In this document: positions 8,168 through 17,606 of the stretch, in pieces
Layout: every line of letters starts with the position of its first letter
Position numbering within the stretch: position 1 is the first letter of the stretch
Source of the DNA: Clostridium swellfunianum
Lineage (GTDB): Bacteria; Bacillota; Clostridia; Clostridiales; Clostridiaceae
Assembly (NCBI RefSeq): GCF_023656515.1
Contig: NZ_JAMOFV010000006.1
Coordinates: 3,756,001 to 3,820,000, forward strand
DNA: 64,000 nucleotides
Direction: 5' to 3'
The notes under the pieces: generated by a model
What the model saw: only the letters and a program-made list of their open reading frames with translations
Told to the model about the DNA's origin: nothing
Databases searched by the model: none
Program-made: the position numbers and the translations under genes

Positions 8168-9163
8168 ATGAAAGTTGTTGATATGCATTGCGATACTATT
8201 AGCGTTATTTTAAATGAGCAAAGAAAGGGTAAAAATACTAATTTAAGAAGAAATAATCTAAATATAGATATTGAGAAGATGAAACAGGGTGATTATCTGC
8301 TTCAAAACTTTGCAATGTTTGTTGATTTTAAAAGAGCCAATAATCCATTGGAGCAATGTTTGAGTTTGATAGATTGTTTTTATGATGAACTAGAAAAAAA
8401 TAAAGATTCAATTTCCTTAGCATTAAATTATGAGGATATTATAAAAAATCAGAAGGAAGGAAAAATCTCTGCAGTACTAACTATTGAAGAGGGTGGAGTT
8501 GTTTGTTCCTCTCTGGCATGTTTAAGAATGCTTTATAAGCTTGGGGTAAGATTGATAACCTTAACTTGGAATTATCCTAACTGCATTGGCTTTCCTAATT
8601 TTAATATGGACAACTGTGACATGCCTGATGCACACCTAGCAAATACAAAGGAGGGCTTAACCCCTTTTGGAATAGAACTAGTTCAAGAGATGGAAAGGCT
8701 AGGTATGATTATTGACGTTTCACATTTAAGCGATGCTGGCTTTTATGATGTGTTAAAATACACCACAAAACCATTTGTTGCTAGCCATTCAAATGTCAGA
8801 AGTATAGCAAATCATTGCAGAAATATGTCCGATGATATGATTTTAGAACTAGCTAAGCGTGGTGGAGTACTTGGTATAAATTTTGCAGGAGATTTTTTAG
8901 AAGAATGTGAGCCTGGCATGAAAATTCGTTCAACAATAAATAATATGGTTAAGCATATTCGTCATGTTGTGAACTTGGCTGGTATTGACTGCGTTGGCTT
9001 GGGCAGTGACTTTGATGGAATTTATCAAAACCTTGAGATAGACCATGCAGGTAAAATGCCTGAGCTTGAAAAAGCTTTAAGGGCTGCCGGCTTTAGTGAA
9101 GAGGACATTGAAAAGATTTTTTATAAGAATGTATTACGAGTATATAAAGAGATATTAAAATAA
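8168..9163 (+). CDS. Membrane-dipeptidase family (M19) metallopeptidase
   Basis: Zinc dipeptidase of the renal dipeptidase family, hydrolysing dipeptides (often including D-amino acid ones) in the cytoplasm. 331 aa, family length. The zinc ligands are visible: H7 and D9 in DMHCDT, the Glu of TIEEGG, His in IDVSHLSD and ASHSNVR, and Asp in LGSDFDGI. The RBS is GGGAGG, 8 nt before the ATG. It is a single-gene unit whose only visible promoter lies in repeat copy A, and it ends at a terminator. Substrate cannot be told from sequence. Confidence 0.93.
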   Translation: MKVVDMHCDTISVILNEQRKGKNTNLRRNNLNIDIEKMKQGDYLLQNFAMFVDFKRANNPLEQCLSLIDCFYDELEKNKDSISLALNYEDIIKNQKEGKISAVLTIEEGGVVCSSLACLRMLYKLGVRLITLTWNYPNCIGFPNFNMDNCDMPDAHLANTKEGLTPFGIELVQEMERLGMIIDVSHLSDAGFYDVLKYTTKPFVASHSNVRSIANHCRNMSDDMILELAKRGGVLGINFAGDFLEECEPGMKIRSTINNMVKHIRHVVNLAGIDCVGLGSDFDGIYQNLEIDHAGKMPELEKALRAAGFSEEDIEKIFYKNVLRVYKEILK

Positions 9164-9230
9164 ACTTTAGACTTTACTAGTGAAACACTAAAACTTTATT
9201 ATCCGTTAAAGAGCAGTTAAGTAAGAATTT

Positions 9231-9267
9231 AAAAGAGCCTATCCTAATATAAAGGATAAGCTCTTTT
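9231..9267 (+). terminator. Terminator between dipeptidase and the convergent MBL gene
   Basis: AAAAGAGCCTATCC (9231-9244) pairs, with a bulge, with GGATAAGCTCTTTT (9253-9266). T runs flank it in both directions, so it may serve both convergent units. Confidence 0.8.
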
Positions 9268-9329
9268 CTGCTATAAAACCAATCTTCAAGGTAAAAGTAT
9301 TTTATTAGATGCCTTCTTTATAATCTGAG

Positions 9330-10163
9330 TTATATATCTAGTACCATACCATCATATGCCACTATAAATCCTACGTCTTTAACTCGCTCTTCTAATTCAT
9401 GGTGTAAAAGGCAGCCGTTATGAGAAAAATGAGTTATTACAAATTTAGTATTGTCGTCAGCACAGCCTACTTCTAACATCTTATTTCTGACAAGTATAGC
9501 TTCCTCGATTCCCATATGACTCTTACATCCTGGAGTTCCACCCATTGTACAATCCAGACTAACTACATCAAAGTAAAGGGTTTTTATATGATTCCAAGTT
9601 TCTTCTGTAATATCTCCTGTGTCATTTCCATAAAATAATCTTTTTCCTTCTTTGTCAGTTAAGCTATATACAAGGCAGTTTTCTCTTGGATCATGCTGTG
9701 CTTTAAGAGGAAGAATATCATAATCATGAGATTTAAATGCTTCAAATGCTTTGATTAAACTAAAGTCTATACAATCCTTGAGATTTGCAGAATCATCTTC
9801 TTCAACAAGCATTCTTTGATATAAAGCCTCACATTTTTCGTTTCCATATATGGTCATTTTATTTTTATCTCTGTCATAGGCATATGGAATTCCTCTTAGT
9901 ATTAAATCCAGAGGATAAAGATGATCCATATGTGAATGAGTCATAAGCACCGTTTCTATCTTTGAAAAATCTAAATCAAAGGCCATTGCATGATAGAAAG
10001 AATCAGGCCCAAAATCAAAAACCAAATCATCGTTAATTAATACTTGGGATCTAGAACGATAATTTTTACCCTTTAGTTCACGTGCTCTTTGGCAGTTATT
10101 ACAGCTGCAGAATAATGCTGGCCAGCCTTCAGCTGCAGCAGTTCCAAGAAATTGTATTCTCAT
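9330..10163 (-). CDS. Metallo-beta-lactamase fold hydrolase (PhnP-like)
   Basis: 277 aa. The MBL signature THSHMDH has ligands H76, H78, D80 and H81. An N-terminal CSCNNC cluster (C19, C21, C24) resembles the extra zinc site of PhnP-type phosphodiesterases. Later ligands are likely the His of KAQHDP and the Asp in YGNDTGD and YFDVVSLDC. The RBS AAAGGAGG is excellent. It begins 62 nt after the end of the phosphorylase gene on the same strand with no terminator between, so co-transcription is likely. Whether it acts on a sugar phosphate from the glucan pathway or is merely carried along is not clear. Confidence 0.85.
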   Translation of the reverse strand: MRIQFLGTAAAEGWPALFCSCNNCQRARELKGKNYRSRSQVLINDDLVFDFGPDSFYHAMAFDLDFSKIETVLMTHSHMDHLYPLDLILRGIPYAYDRDKNKMTIYGNEKCEALYQRMLVEEDDSANLKDCIDFSLIKAFEAFKSHDYDILPLKAQHDPRENCLVYSLTDKEGKRLFYGNDTGDITEETWNHIKTLYFDVVSLDCTMGGTPGCKSHMGIEEAILVRNKMLEVGCADDNTKFVITHFSHNGCLLHHELEERVKDVGFIVAYDGMVLDI

Positions 10164-10225
10164 AAAAATACCTCCTTTTAGTCGGAAACACGGAGTAATT
10201 TAAAACTCTCGCTCCCGCTGGAAAA

Positions 10226-13200
10226 TTAATTAAATGCTTTAGCATATATTGTTATATTGTCTCCACACCTTGTAAGCTCTTCTTTAGAAATTAAGATACC
10301 GCTAATTCGATATGGGTTTATTATAGGAGAAGATGGTATTCCCTTTTTATTATTACATGCTTTTGTAGTACCGGCTTCGCTAATTCGGAATTCAAAATGC
10401 AGAGTTCGTCCAAAACATTGATAGGTGAATTTAAGTCCATCTAATTCAGCTGGTAATACAGGATCGATGATAAGACCTTCTTTATTAAAACGAATCCCCA
10501 GCACGTTGCTGACTAACTGTCTTATATATATTCCAGGACCGCTGGAATAAAGTCTCCAGCCTCCTTTTACTTTTATGTCACCAGTTTTTAGTAATCCAAA
10601 GTTCTTCTCATATTCATAGCGGTCGTTGTAAGCTCCATCAGAACTGCTAAAATATAGATTGCTTTGGCGGATATTAGCATTCTTAACACTATGTTGAATC
10701 AGTATTGGATTAATAGTGAAAAGAGAATTCCAGGCTTCTTTACCGTTACCTATCTTTGCCATTGCCTCGATATAACGGATATGGGCATGTGTATATTGCA
10801 GGCTTATCTCACGTCCAACATTTGCAGCTTGTTCTGCACGTCTAAATAGATGACTAACTCCTCCATCATAATGAGCAGGACAATCCATAAGGCGCACACC
10901 ATCTGGGCACTTTAAGTTATTTTGAATAATTGCTGTATTTTTTCTTGCTTGATCTTCATCTACTAGTTCAGCAATAATACTTCGTGTCATCGGAAGCAGT
11001 CGATAGTGAATGCCTGTAGATTCATCATCAGGATGGAGCATATAACGATATTTATCATCACACTCTAAAAACCCAGCTATTACCTTGTCTTTTATTAAAG
11101 TGTCATGGAAAGATTTTTTCACTAAGGAAGCTAGTGAGGCAAACTCCTGTGATAACTCACTGTGAATATCTGCAAGTGCTTCGGAAAGAGAGTTAAAGGT
11201 TTGATAAGCTAGAGCAACAGTCCAAGAACTTACTAACTTTGTTTTAAGTTCTTCGTTTGCTGGTTGAAGCGTATCATCCCAGTCGCCGCCTGCGTAGGTT
11301 ATTAGCCCAGTGTCTTTAATAAATCTAGTTTCTTTAATGTTTTCTAAGGCATAACATATATGCTGAAGTAATGTTTCCTTGCGCTGTGGAGCACCATCAT
11401 AAGGAAGAAGCTCAAATAATATATCCTTATCACCGGATGCTAGGATGTAGTCTGAAACACTTTTTAACGGCCAGAAAATAATATCGCCATGACATTCTCC
11501 TGCGTTAATTGGGTATTTATCAAACATAAACCACTGAGGCCATTCTTTTGTATCAATATTCTGGTGAGAGAAAATAATTAACAGCATGCTTCTCATAATG
11601 GAGTAATTTTGAGTAGCTAGGAAAAACTCCATTGGACCTTGGCAGACATCACGTGTACCCCATGCAGCCCCTCCAGGCTGTTCTAAACCATGCGGCATTG
11701 AAAAATGAATCATAGCGTTATGCGTATACCACCAGATAGTCTCATTAAGTATTTGTATTCTCTCTTTACTATTTGTATTATCGATATCTAAGTTAAAGCT
11801 ATTGATTAAATTTTGATAAAAATCGTAAGCTTTTTGCCTTTCTACCAGCAATGTGTAACTTGCATTATGTGGAATATCATTTTCTGTTAAGTAAGCCTTG
11901 ATTATCAACTGAAAGCTGTCAGCTTCTAATAAGGAAATAGTTAAAAAAGTCTCATCAAAGGGTTTGCCCTCTTCAAAGAAGACACGGTCATCACATAAAG
12001 TGAAGTTCTGACCAGGAACAGTAAGATCATAATGTAGTCCTGGATAGTTTTCTGTGTCAAGTTCAAAACGGATGCCGTCTTGAATTTGTGTATAATTAAT
12101 ATCTTTTGTATGCTCATTATTACCCATGACTAACTGATTGGTTACAATGTAGTCATATTTTTTGTTATTTTTGCTGGAAACCTCTAATATCAAGTCGGAT
12201 CTATCAACAGCAGTATAAGCATTTATTGTAAGAATATCATCTGGCAACTTATAATACCATTTTGAATAATTCATTCCCATTTCAAAAAGAGCAGGGAGTG
12301 TCAGCAGTCTATATTTTCCATCTATACGTAAGTAAATACGCTGACCGCTGTTTTTCATGATGTTTAAAAAACCTCTTGGGGTTGAAATCATTTTATGAAG
12401 ATCAGTGTTGCCTATGACAACATGGCTGTTAAATACTCCATACATGTACTGAGTTGAAGATATAATGTGATTATCAACACTTTTTGTATTTGGAGGTGTA
12501 ATAATAATTGTGCCATGAGGTCTTTCGGTTAAAATTTCTTTGCATTTTGTTACAACATGAGAGTGTTCCTTAGTGAAAAAAGAGAGTAAGCTATTTTCTT
12601 TTCTTTCTTCTAAAATTCTCTCTGGATATAAAGTGTTTATTTCATCTTCTGTAAAGGATGGAGATGAAAAAGGTATAGAAAATTCACTTTTGGTCTTTAT
12701 TGTGCCTATTAATTTAGCTTCCTCAAAGTTCTTTTGTGCTTCTAAGTATGCTTCGTTGATTTGATTTTTAAATTCTAATTCCTTTACTGCTTCAGGATGA
12801 TTTGGCAGAAAAAGTCCATAAAAGGATAACGAATACTCTCCATCTAGGTTGATTTTTTCTGTTTGTAATGCAGTATAAGCAAATTCATATTGAAGATTAC
12901 AATCTAACAAATCGGAGGTTAAAATCTCAGGGACATTGGTTTCTTTATAGGATAATCCGAAAAATTGTAATCCATCAGTAGAGTAGTGAATAGCTTTAGC
13001 ACCTATTACACCCTGTTGTATGTATGGATGACAATTGGAGTTTGGCATATTCTGTCTTGAACATATAACATACCCGTTATCACTTTCAAAGACAGAATGG
13101 CCAAGGTATTCAGATATATAAAGTTCATTAGTATAAACGCTGTTTTCTTCAGCGATACCAATATCCTGGCCGTATATTAAATCAACCTTCTTGTCTGAGC

Positions 13201-13531
13201 CTTCTAAAGTTATGTTCCAAAACCAAGAGTGATTCACCGGATGAAAAGTAACCTTATAGCTTATTTCTTCTACAATACCTTCGTAGATTAATGAATTTGA
13301 AGCTGCTGAAAGTGTACTTTTTGATCTAATTCCTAAAAGAGGATAGACTTTTATACAATCTCCATCATAAATTCGTAGATAAATATTATTTGCAGAACCA
13401 TCTTTTACATTGCCTCGAAGTTGATTAACTAGAAATTTATCATAGGTAAATGTAAAGATATCGCCACTTTGAAGAAACCGATAGAGCATTTTATCCTGCC
13501 TAATATCTATGAAACAGTTCATTTTATTCAT
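10226..13531 (-). CDS. GH94-type 1,2-beta-oligoglucan phosphorylase (probable)
   Basis: 1101 aa. The C-terminal two thirds form a GH94 (alpha/alpha)6 phosphorylase domain: GGAAWGTRDVCQGP, and GGDWDD containing the probable general-acid Asp (D750 of DWDD). The long N-terminal part is beta-rich. Length and context (GH3 beta-glucosidase, binding-protein ABC transporter, LacI regulator) match the Listeria innocua 1,2-beta-oligoglucan phosphorylase locus, known to phosphorolyse sophoro-oligosaccharides to glucose 1-phosphate. No signal peptide, so cytoplasmic. Start ATG at 13531 behind AGAAAGGA; an internal ATG three codons on is possible. Substrate specificity is inferred; other GH94 activities remain possible. 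Confidence 0.8.
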   Translation of the reverse strand: MNKMNCFIDIRQDKMLYRFLQSGDIFTFTYDKFLVNQLRGNVKDGSANNIYLRIYDGDCIKVYPLLGIRSKSTLSAASNSLIYEGIVEEISYKVTFHPVNHSWFWNITLEGSDKKVDLIYGQDIGIAEENSVYTNELYISEYLGHSVFESDNGYVICSRQNMPNSNCHPYIQQGVIGAKAIHYSTDGLQFFGLSYKETNVPEILTSDLLDCNLQYEFAYTALQTEKINLDGEYSLSFYGLFLPNHPEAVKELEFKNQINEAYLEAQKNFEEAKLIGTIKTKSEFSIPFSSPSFTEDEINTLYPERILEERKENSLLSFFTKEHSHVVTKCKEILTERPHGTIIITPPNTKSVDNHIISSTQYMYGVFNSHVVIGNTDLHKMISTPRGFLNIMKNSGQRIYLRIDGKYRLLTLPALFEMGMNYSKWYYKLPDDILTINAYTAVDRSDLILEVSSKNNKKYDYIVTNQLVMGNNEHTKDINYTQIQDGIRFELDTENYPGLHYDLTVPGQNFTLCDDRVFFEEGKPFDETFLTISLLEADSFQLIIKAYLTENDIPHNASYTLLVERQKAYDFYQNLINSFNLDIDNTNSKERIQILNETIWWYTHNAMIHFSMPHGLEQPGGAAWGTRDVCQGPMEFFLATQNYSIMRSMLLIIFSHQNIDTKEWPQWFMFDKYPINAGECHGDIIFWPLKSVSDYILASGDKDILFELLPYDGAPQRKETLLQHICYALENIKETRFIKDTGLITYAGGDWDDTLQPANEELKTKLVSSWTVALAYQTFNSLSEALADIHSELSQEFASLASLVKKSFHDTLIKDKVIAGFLECDDKYRYMLHPDDESTGIHYRLLPMTRSIIAELVDEDQARKNTAIIQNNLKCPDGVRLMDCPAHYDGGVSHLFRRAEQAANVGREISLQYTHAHIRYIEAMAKIGNGKEAWNSLFTINPILIQHSVKNANIRQSNLYFSSSDGAYNDRYEYEKNFGLLKTGDIKVKGGWRLYSSGPGIYIRQLVSNVLGIRFNKEGLIIDPVLPAELDGLKFTYQCFGRTLHFEFRISEAGTTKACNNKKGIPSSPIINPYRISGILISKEELTRCGDNITIYAKAFN

Positions 13532-13575
13532 ATTGCGTACAGTCCTTTCTACAAAATAAGTAATTTATTCTTTTG

Positions 13576-13589
13576 TGGAAACGTTTTTG
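13576..13589 (-). promoter_or_regulatory. LacI-type operator for the phosphorylase gene
   Basis: TGGAAACGTTTTTG, an imperfect palindrome with the central CG typical of LacI/CcpA sites, lies between the minus-strand promoter and the phosphorylase start. A weaker similar site TGAAAATGTTTTTA lies at 13610-13623. A CcpA cre site is an alternative reading. Confidence 0.6.
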
Positions 13590-13634
13590 CGATAATAAGG
13601 AAAATGGCATGAAAATGTTTTTAAAATCAATAAA

Positions 13635-13663
13635 AGTATATAAGAATTAGGTTTTTTTGTCAA
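13635..13663 (-). promoter_or_regulatory. Promoter of the GH94 phosphorylase gene
   Basis: Read on the minus strand: TTGACA (13663-13658), 17-nt spacer, TATACT (13640-13635). The operator-like sites lie downstream, where a bound repressor would block elongation or clearance. Confidence 0.8.
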
Positions 13664-13723
13664 CCTGAATAGGTAAAATGTAATAATATTATAACAAATT
13701 TTATTATTTATACAAAAAACTGA

Positions 13724-13752
13724 TTGACAAATGAGTTGATAACGAATACAAT
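13724..13752 (+). promoter_or_regulatory. Promoter of the glucan ABC transporter operon
   Basis: TTGACA (13724-13729), 17-nt spacer, TACAAT (13747-13752), upstream of the cluster of palindromes. Divergent from the phosphorylase promoter about 60 bp away. Confidence 0.8.
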
Positions 13753-13776
13753 TTACTCATAAAGTTAATATTTGCA

Positions 13777-13848
13777 GCTAGTGGAAACATTTTCGCTAGC
13801 TTGTGGAAATGTTTCCACTGCACTAATGCAGTAATGAAAACATTTCCT
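13777..13848 (+). promoter_or_regulatory. Cluster of LacI-type operators
   Basis: Three sites sit just downstream of the plus-strand promoter: a near-palindrome GCTAGTGGAAAC/ATTTTCGCTAGC (13777-13800), a perfect palindrome GTGGAAATGTTTCCAC (13803-13818), and TGAAAACATTTCCT (13835-13848). An extra inverted repeat ACTGCA-N4-TGCAGT (13817-13832) joins the last two. They are probably bound by the LacI regulator encoded at 17607. Confidence 0.75.
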
Positions 13849-13914
13849 TAAAAAGCATGATGCGAAAATTACAACAGATGTAAAGATGAATATTTAGAAG
13901 GGTGGGTTTAGCAT

Positions 13915-14850
13915 ATGGCAAAAACTGATGGGCATATAAAAAGTTTTATGCATGAATTAAAGCGAAAGAAAATTTTGTTTCTTATGATATCTCCGGTAAT
14001 TATTTATTTCATTATTTTTTCTTACATACCAATGCCGGGAGCTTACATCGCTTTTGTTGACTACAACATTGGAAAGGGTATTTTTGGAAGCAGGTTTGTG
14101 GGGCTTAAAAATTTTGAGTTTTTGATTAAGACAGGTGATCTATGGAGGATTACCAAAAACACTTTGCTTTATAACTTTGCGTTTTTAGCGCTGACGAATA
14201 TATCTCAAGTAGCTTTTGCAATTATGATTTCAGAAATTAGCAGTAGATGGTTTAAAAAGTTATCTCAGTCAATCATCTTATTGCCTCATTTTATTTCAAT
14301 GGTCATTGTAGGTTTTTTTGCATATAACCTTTTTAATTTTAATCATGGTTTTATTAATACAATACTAACGAGTTTTGGACTAGCAAAACATGATTTTTAT
14401 TCAGACCAGGGAATATGGAAATATATAATTGTTTTTTTCAAAATTTGGGCAAGCACAGGTTATGGCATGATTATTTATCTAGCTGCTATAACAGGTATTA
14501 GCAGTGAAATTTATGAAGCAGCAGAACTTGATGGGGCTACAGCTTGGCAAAAAATTCGTTGCATTATAATACCTTTATTAAAACCAACCTTTATTTTATT
14601 ATTTTTATTTGGTCTTGGAGGCATATTAAAGGGTTCATTTGACCTTTTCTATAATCTGATTGGCAACAATTCTGTGCTATATAGGCAGACAGATATTATA
14701 GATACTTTTGTATTCAGAAGCTTAGTTGGTCAGTTTAATTTTTCACAGGGTGCAGCTGTTGGTTTCTATCAATCTGTTTTCGGTCTCATTCTTGTGTTAA
14801 CTGTTAATGCTATTGTTAAAAGGATTGAGCCTGATAGTGCATTATTCTAA
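13915..14850 (+). CDS. ABC sugar transporter permease 1 (LplB type)
   Basis: Inner-membrane half of a carbohydrate-uptake ABC importer. 311 aa, about six membrane segments. The cytoplasmic loop that contacts the ATPase is EAAELDGATAWQKI (about residues 202-215). The N-terminus resembles LplB/polysaccharide-type permeases. It is first in the plus-strand arm of the glucan locus, 14 nt before the second permease. No ATPase gene is nearby, as is usual for this subclass, which borrows a shared MsmX-type ATPase. Confidence 0.93.
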   Translation: MAKTDGHIKSFMHELKRKKILFLMISPVIIYFIIFSYIPMPGAYIAFVDYNIGKGIFGSRFVGLKNFEFLIKTGDLWRITKNTLLYNFAFLALTNISQVAFAIMISEISSRWFKKLSQSIILLPHFISMVIVGFFAYNLFNFNHGFINTILTSFGLAKHDFYSDQGIWKYIIVFFKIWASTGYGMIIYLAAITGISSEIYEAAELDGATAWQKIRCIIIPLLKPTFILLFLFGLGGILKGSFDLFYNLIGNNSVLYRQTDIIDTFVFRSLVGQFNFSQGAAVGFYQSVFGLILVLTVNAIVKRIEPDSALF

Positions 14851-14863
14851 ATAGAAAGGAAAT

Positions 14864-15775
14864 ATGAGTATGCAAAAAATAATGAATATGAAAAAGCCTA
14901 TAGGAAAAGATGAGCTAATAATGAAAATTATCTTCTATATTGTTGTAACTATTTTTACTTTAATATGCTTAGTTCCTTTTGTGCTTATGATCTCCTCTTC
15001 ATTTATGAATGAGAAGGAAATCTTAACAGAGGGTTATAAGTTGATTCCTAAAAAAATCAGTTTCAATGCATATGAATTCTTATTTCATAATTCAGCTAAT
15101 TTAATTTCAGCTTACCGTGTAACAATAACAATTGCGGTACTAGGAACTGTTCTTGGACTATTTTTTATGTCAATGGCTGGTTACGTACTATGTAGAAATG
15201 ATTTTAAATATAGAAACCATATTTCTTTCTTTATATATTTCACAACTTTATTTAGTGGAGGATTAATTCCATCCTATATTCTTATGGTAAATGGACTTGG
15301 CCTTAAAGATAACATTTGGGCTATGATTTTACCAGGAATAATGAGCCCGTGGTCCATATTCTTGATGAGAAATTTTATGAAAGCAATTCCAGATTCCCTA
15401 TATGAATCTGCAGCAATTGATGGAGCAGGAGACTTTTATATCTATTGGAAGATATTTTTACCGCTTGCAAAACCTTCGCTTGCGACCATTGGATTGTTTT
15501 TAACTCTCGGATATTGGAATGAATGGTATAATGCCATGCTTTATATCCAATCAGCCTATAAATATCCATTACAATATTTCTTGCAAAGGATAGTTAGCCA
15601 AGCCAATGTACAATTGTTAGTGCAGCAGGGGCTTTCCATTAACACGGCAGAGTTGCCCTCTGAATCTATTAAGATGGCAACGGCAGTAGTAGCAATAGGG
15701 CCAATTATTCTTGTTTATCCCTTTGTGCAGAAATATTTTGTAAGTGGATTGACTATTGGTGCAGTTAAAGGTTAA
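14864..15775 (+). CDS. ABC sugar transporter permease 2 (LplC/YtcP type)
   Basis: Second permease of the same importer. 303 aa, about six membrane segments, with the EAA loop ESAAIDGAGDFYIYWKIFLP near residue 185. The RBS is GAAAGGA 5 nt before the ATG. The C-terminus ending FVQKYFVSGLTIGAVKG is typical of MalG-like carbohydrate permeases. A small stem-loop GCTGT-TAAT-ACAGC (15782-15795) follows and may protect the permease mRNA or set the ratio to the binding protein. Confidence 0.93.
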   Translation: MSMQKIMNMKKPIGKDELIMKIIFYIVVTIFTLICLVPFVLMISSSFMNEKEILTEGYKLIPKKISFNAYEFLFHNSANLISAYRVTITIAVLGTVLGLFFMSMAGYVLCRNDFKYRNHISFFIYFTTLFSGGLIPSYILMVNGLGLKDNIWAMILPGIMSPWSIFLMRNFMKAIPDSLYESAAIDGAGDFYIYWKIFLPLAKPSLATIGLFLTLGYWNEWYNAMLYIQSAYKYPLQYFLQRIVSQANVQLLVQQGLSINTAELPSESIKMATAVVAIGPIILVYPFVQKYFVSGLTIGAVKG

Positions 15776-15886
15776 TAATTTGCTGTTAATACAGCTGATT
15801 ATAAATAAATGTGAATTGCAGTATGAAAATCAAATAAAAAAGTTAATTTGCAATCACAAAAAAATATAAATTCAAGGGAGGATATC

Positions 15887-17419
15887 ATGAAAACTAAAAA
15901 AATAATTGCGGCGTTATTGGGAGTGATGATGTGTGGAAGCCTTTTATCTGGTTGTGGCAGCAAACAGACAGGCTCTGACACCAAAATAGTGGATGGCAAA
16001 GTTGATACTTCAAAAGAAGTGAACCTTGTTATGTATTTGTATGGAGGTGAGGGTGTAGCAAATAAAGATATTTTAGCTGAATTAAACAAAAAGCTAAAAG
16101 CAAGCATTAATGCAACACTTTCAGTAAAATATATTGATTGGGGAGATGTAAATACCAAATATCCATTATTATGGACCTCAGGAGAACAATTTGATATGGC
16201 ATATGTAGCTTCAGGAGCTGCTGTTCCATATTCTACTTTAGCAAAACAAGATGCACTTGTTGACATTACTAATATGATAGATACATATGCTCCAAAACTT
16301 AAAACAGAATTAAGCAGCAAATGGAACAATGTAAAAGTAAATGGCAAAGTATATGCAGTTCCAAATAATTATAGTGAATACACAGCATATGGTTTTGTAA
16401 CAAGAAAAGATATTATGGATAAAAACAATATTAAAAAGATTTCCTCAGTTTCTGATATGGAAACATATATGGACGCTGCATTAAAGAATGGAATGGTTCC
16501 TTTAAACGGAAGTTCCAACTTAGCAATGGACCTTTATAGAATGCTTATTGGAACAACAGGTGATTGGATTGATGCTCCTGGTATTCCATCTTCAGAAATG
16601 TATTTAGCAGCAAGCAAGAAAGATCCGGGGAATGTATTCCATCCAGCATTTACAGATGAATTTGAAAACTTTGCAGTAAAAATGAATGACTGGGCAAAAA
16701 AAGGTTACTGGTCAAAAGATATTTTATCTTCTTCACAAGATGATAAAGACAACTTCTATAACGGCTTGTCAGCTTCTTATATTAGTCACCAGCCAGACTG
16801 GACTGGTAACTATGGTAATCAGTTAAAGAAGCTACCAGGAATTGATACTGAATTCTACGCTTTCCCAGAAGCTAATAGCAAATTCATTAAATCAACTGGA
16901 GTTGGAGCAGCAACAGGTATCAGCAAAAATTCAAAGAATCCTGAAAGAGCTTTAATGTTAATTGAGAAGTTAATGACAGATAAAGAATGCTATGATTTAT
17001 TCCAATATGGTATCCAAGGCAAGCAATATGAGCTTAAAGATGGAAAAATTGCGCAGCCTGCAAACTTTGATGCTAAAAAAGATGGTGGTGGATTTGCTGG
17101 ATGGGCATTCCGTATGGACAACCTTAACATTCCACAAAGCACTGAAGACCCTCGCAGATATACTTTAAATGATGCTTGGTCTAAAATAGCAATAGAAAGT
17201 CCATATATTGGATTTAGCTTTGATAGCACAAGTGTTTCTTCTCAATTATCAGCTATTGCAAATGTTGATTCACAGCTTGGTATTCAAATTCTTTTAGGTA
17301 AAACATCACAAGATCCTAAAAAAGCAGTTGCTGAATATAGAAAGCAATTAAAGGCTGCTGGTGTTGATGAAGTTATTAATGCTGTTAAATCACAATATAG
17401 TAAATTATCTGCAAAATAA
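15887..17419 (+). CDS. Oligosaccharide-binding lipoprotein of the ABC importer
   Basis: Extracellular solute-binding protein anchored to the membrane by lipid. 510 aa from the ATG at 15887, which has AAGGGAGGA just upstream; an upstream in-frame ATG at 15848 lacks an RBS. The signal peptide ends in the lipobox LLSGC with C23 as the lipidated residue. The body is a long cluster-type binding protein of the kind paired with LplB/LplC permeases. In the Listeria beta-1,2-glucan locus the equivalent protein binds sophoro-oligosaccharides; the same ligand is inferred here. Confidence 0.92.
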   Translation: MKTKKIIAALLGVMMCGSLLSGCGSKQTGSDTKIVDGKVDTSKEVNLVMYLYGGEGVANKDILAELNKKLKASINATLSVKYIDWGDVNTKYPLLWTSGEQFDMAYVASGAAVPYSTLAKQDALVDITNMIDTYAPKLKTELSSKWNNVKVNGKVYAVPNNYSEYTAYGFVTRKDIMDKNNIKKISSVSDMETYMDAALKNGMVPLNGSSNLAMDLYRMLIGTTGDWIDAPGIPSSEMYLAASKKDPGNVFHPAFTDEFENFAVKMNDWAKKGYWSKDILSSSQDDKDNFYNGLSASYISHQPDWTGNYGNQLKKLPGIDTEFYAFPEANSKFIKSTGVGAATGISKNSKNPERALMLIEKLMTDKECYDLFQYGIQGKQYELKDGKIAQPANFDAKKDGGGFAGWAFRMDNLNIPQSTEDPRRYTLNDAWSKIAIESPYIGFSFDSTSVSSQLSAIANVDSQLGIQILLGKTSQDPKKAVAEYRKQLKAAGVDEVINAVKSQYSKLSAK

Positions 17420-17606
17420 TTATTGTATGGTTAGTTGAATAAAAAGGTAGTTATAATAGAGAGTATCTAACATTCTTATATGATTAGGGCTCTCTCTGCC
17501 TGTTTAATAATAAATTAATGTAATATTCTATAGTTTTGAATTTGAAGAAATGGTAGAATGTGTTCAAGATGTAGATTTTTGTGTCATATGGAGGTACAAA
17601 TTAGTT

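Noticed and set aside
10664..10849. Plus-strand ORF inside the GH94 gene, and other ORFs antisense to or out of frame with real genes
   Set aside because: They lie wholly within strongly supported coding sequences, lack RBSs and show no family motif.
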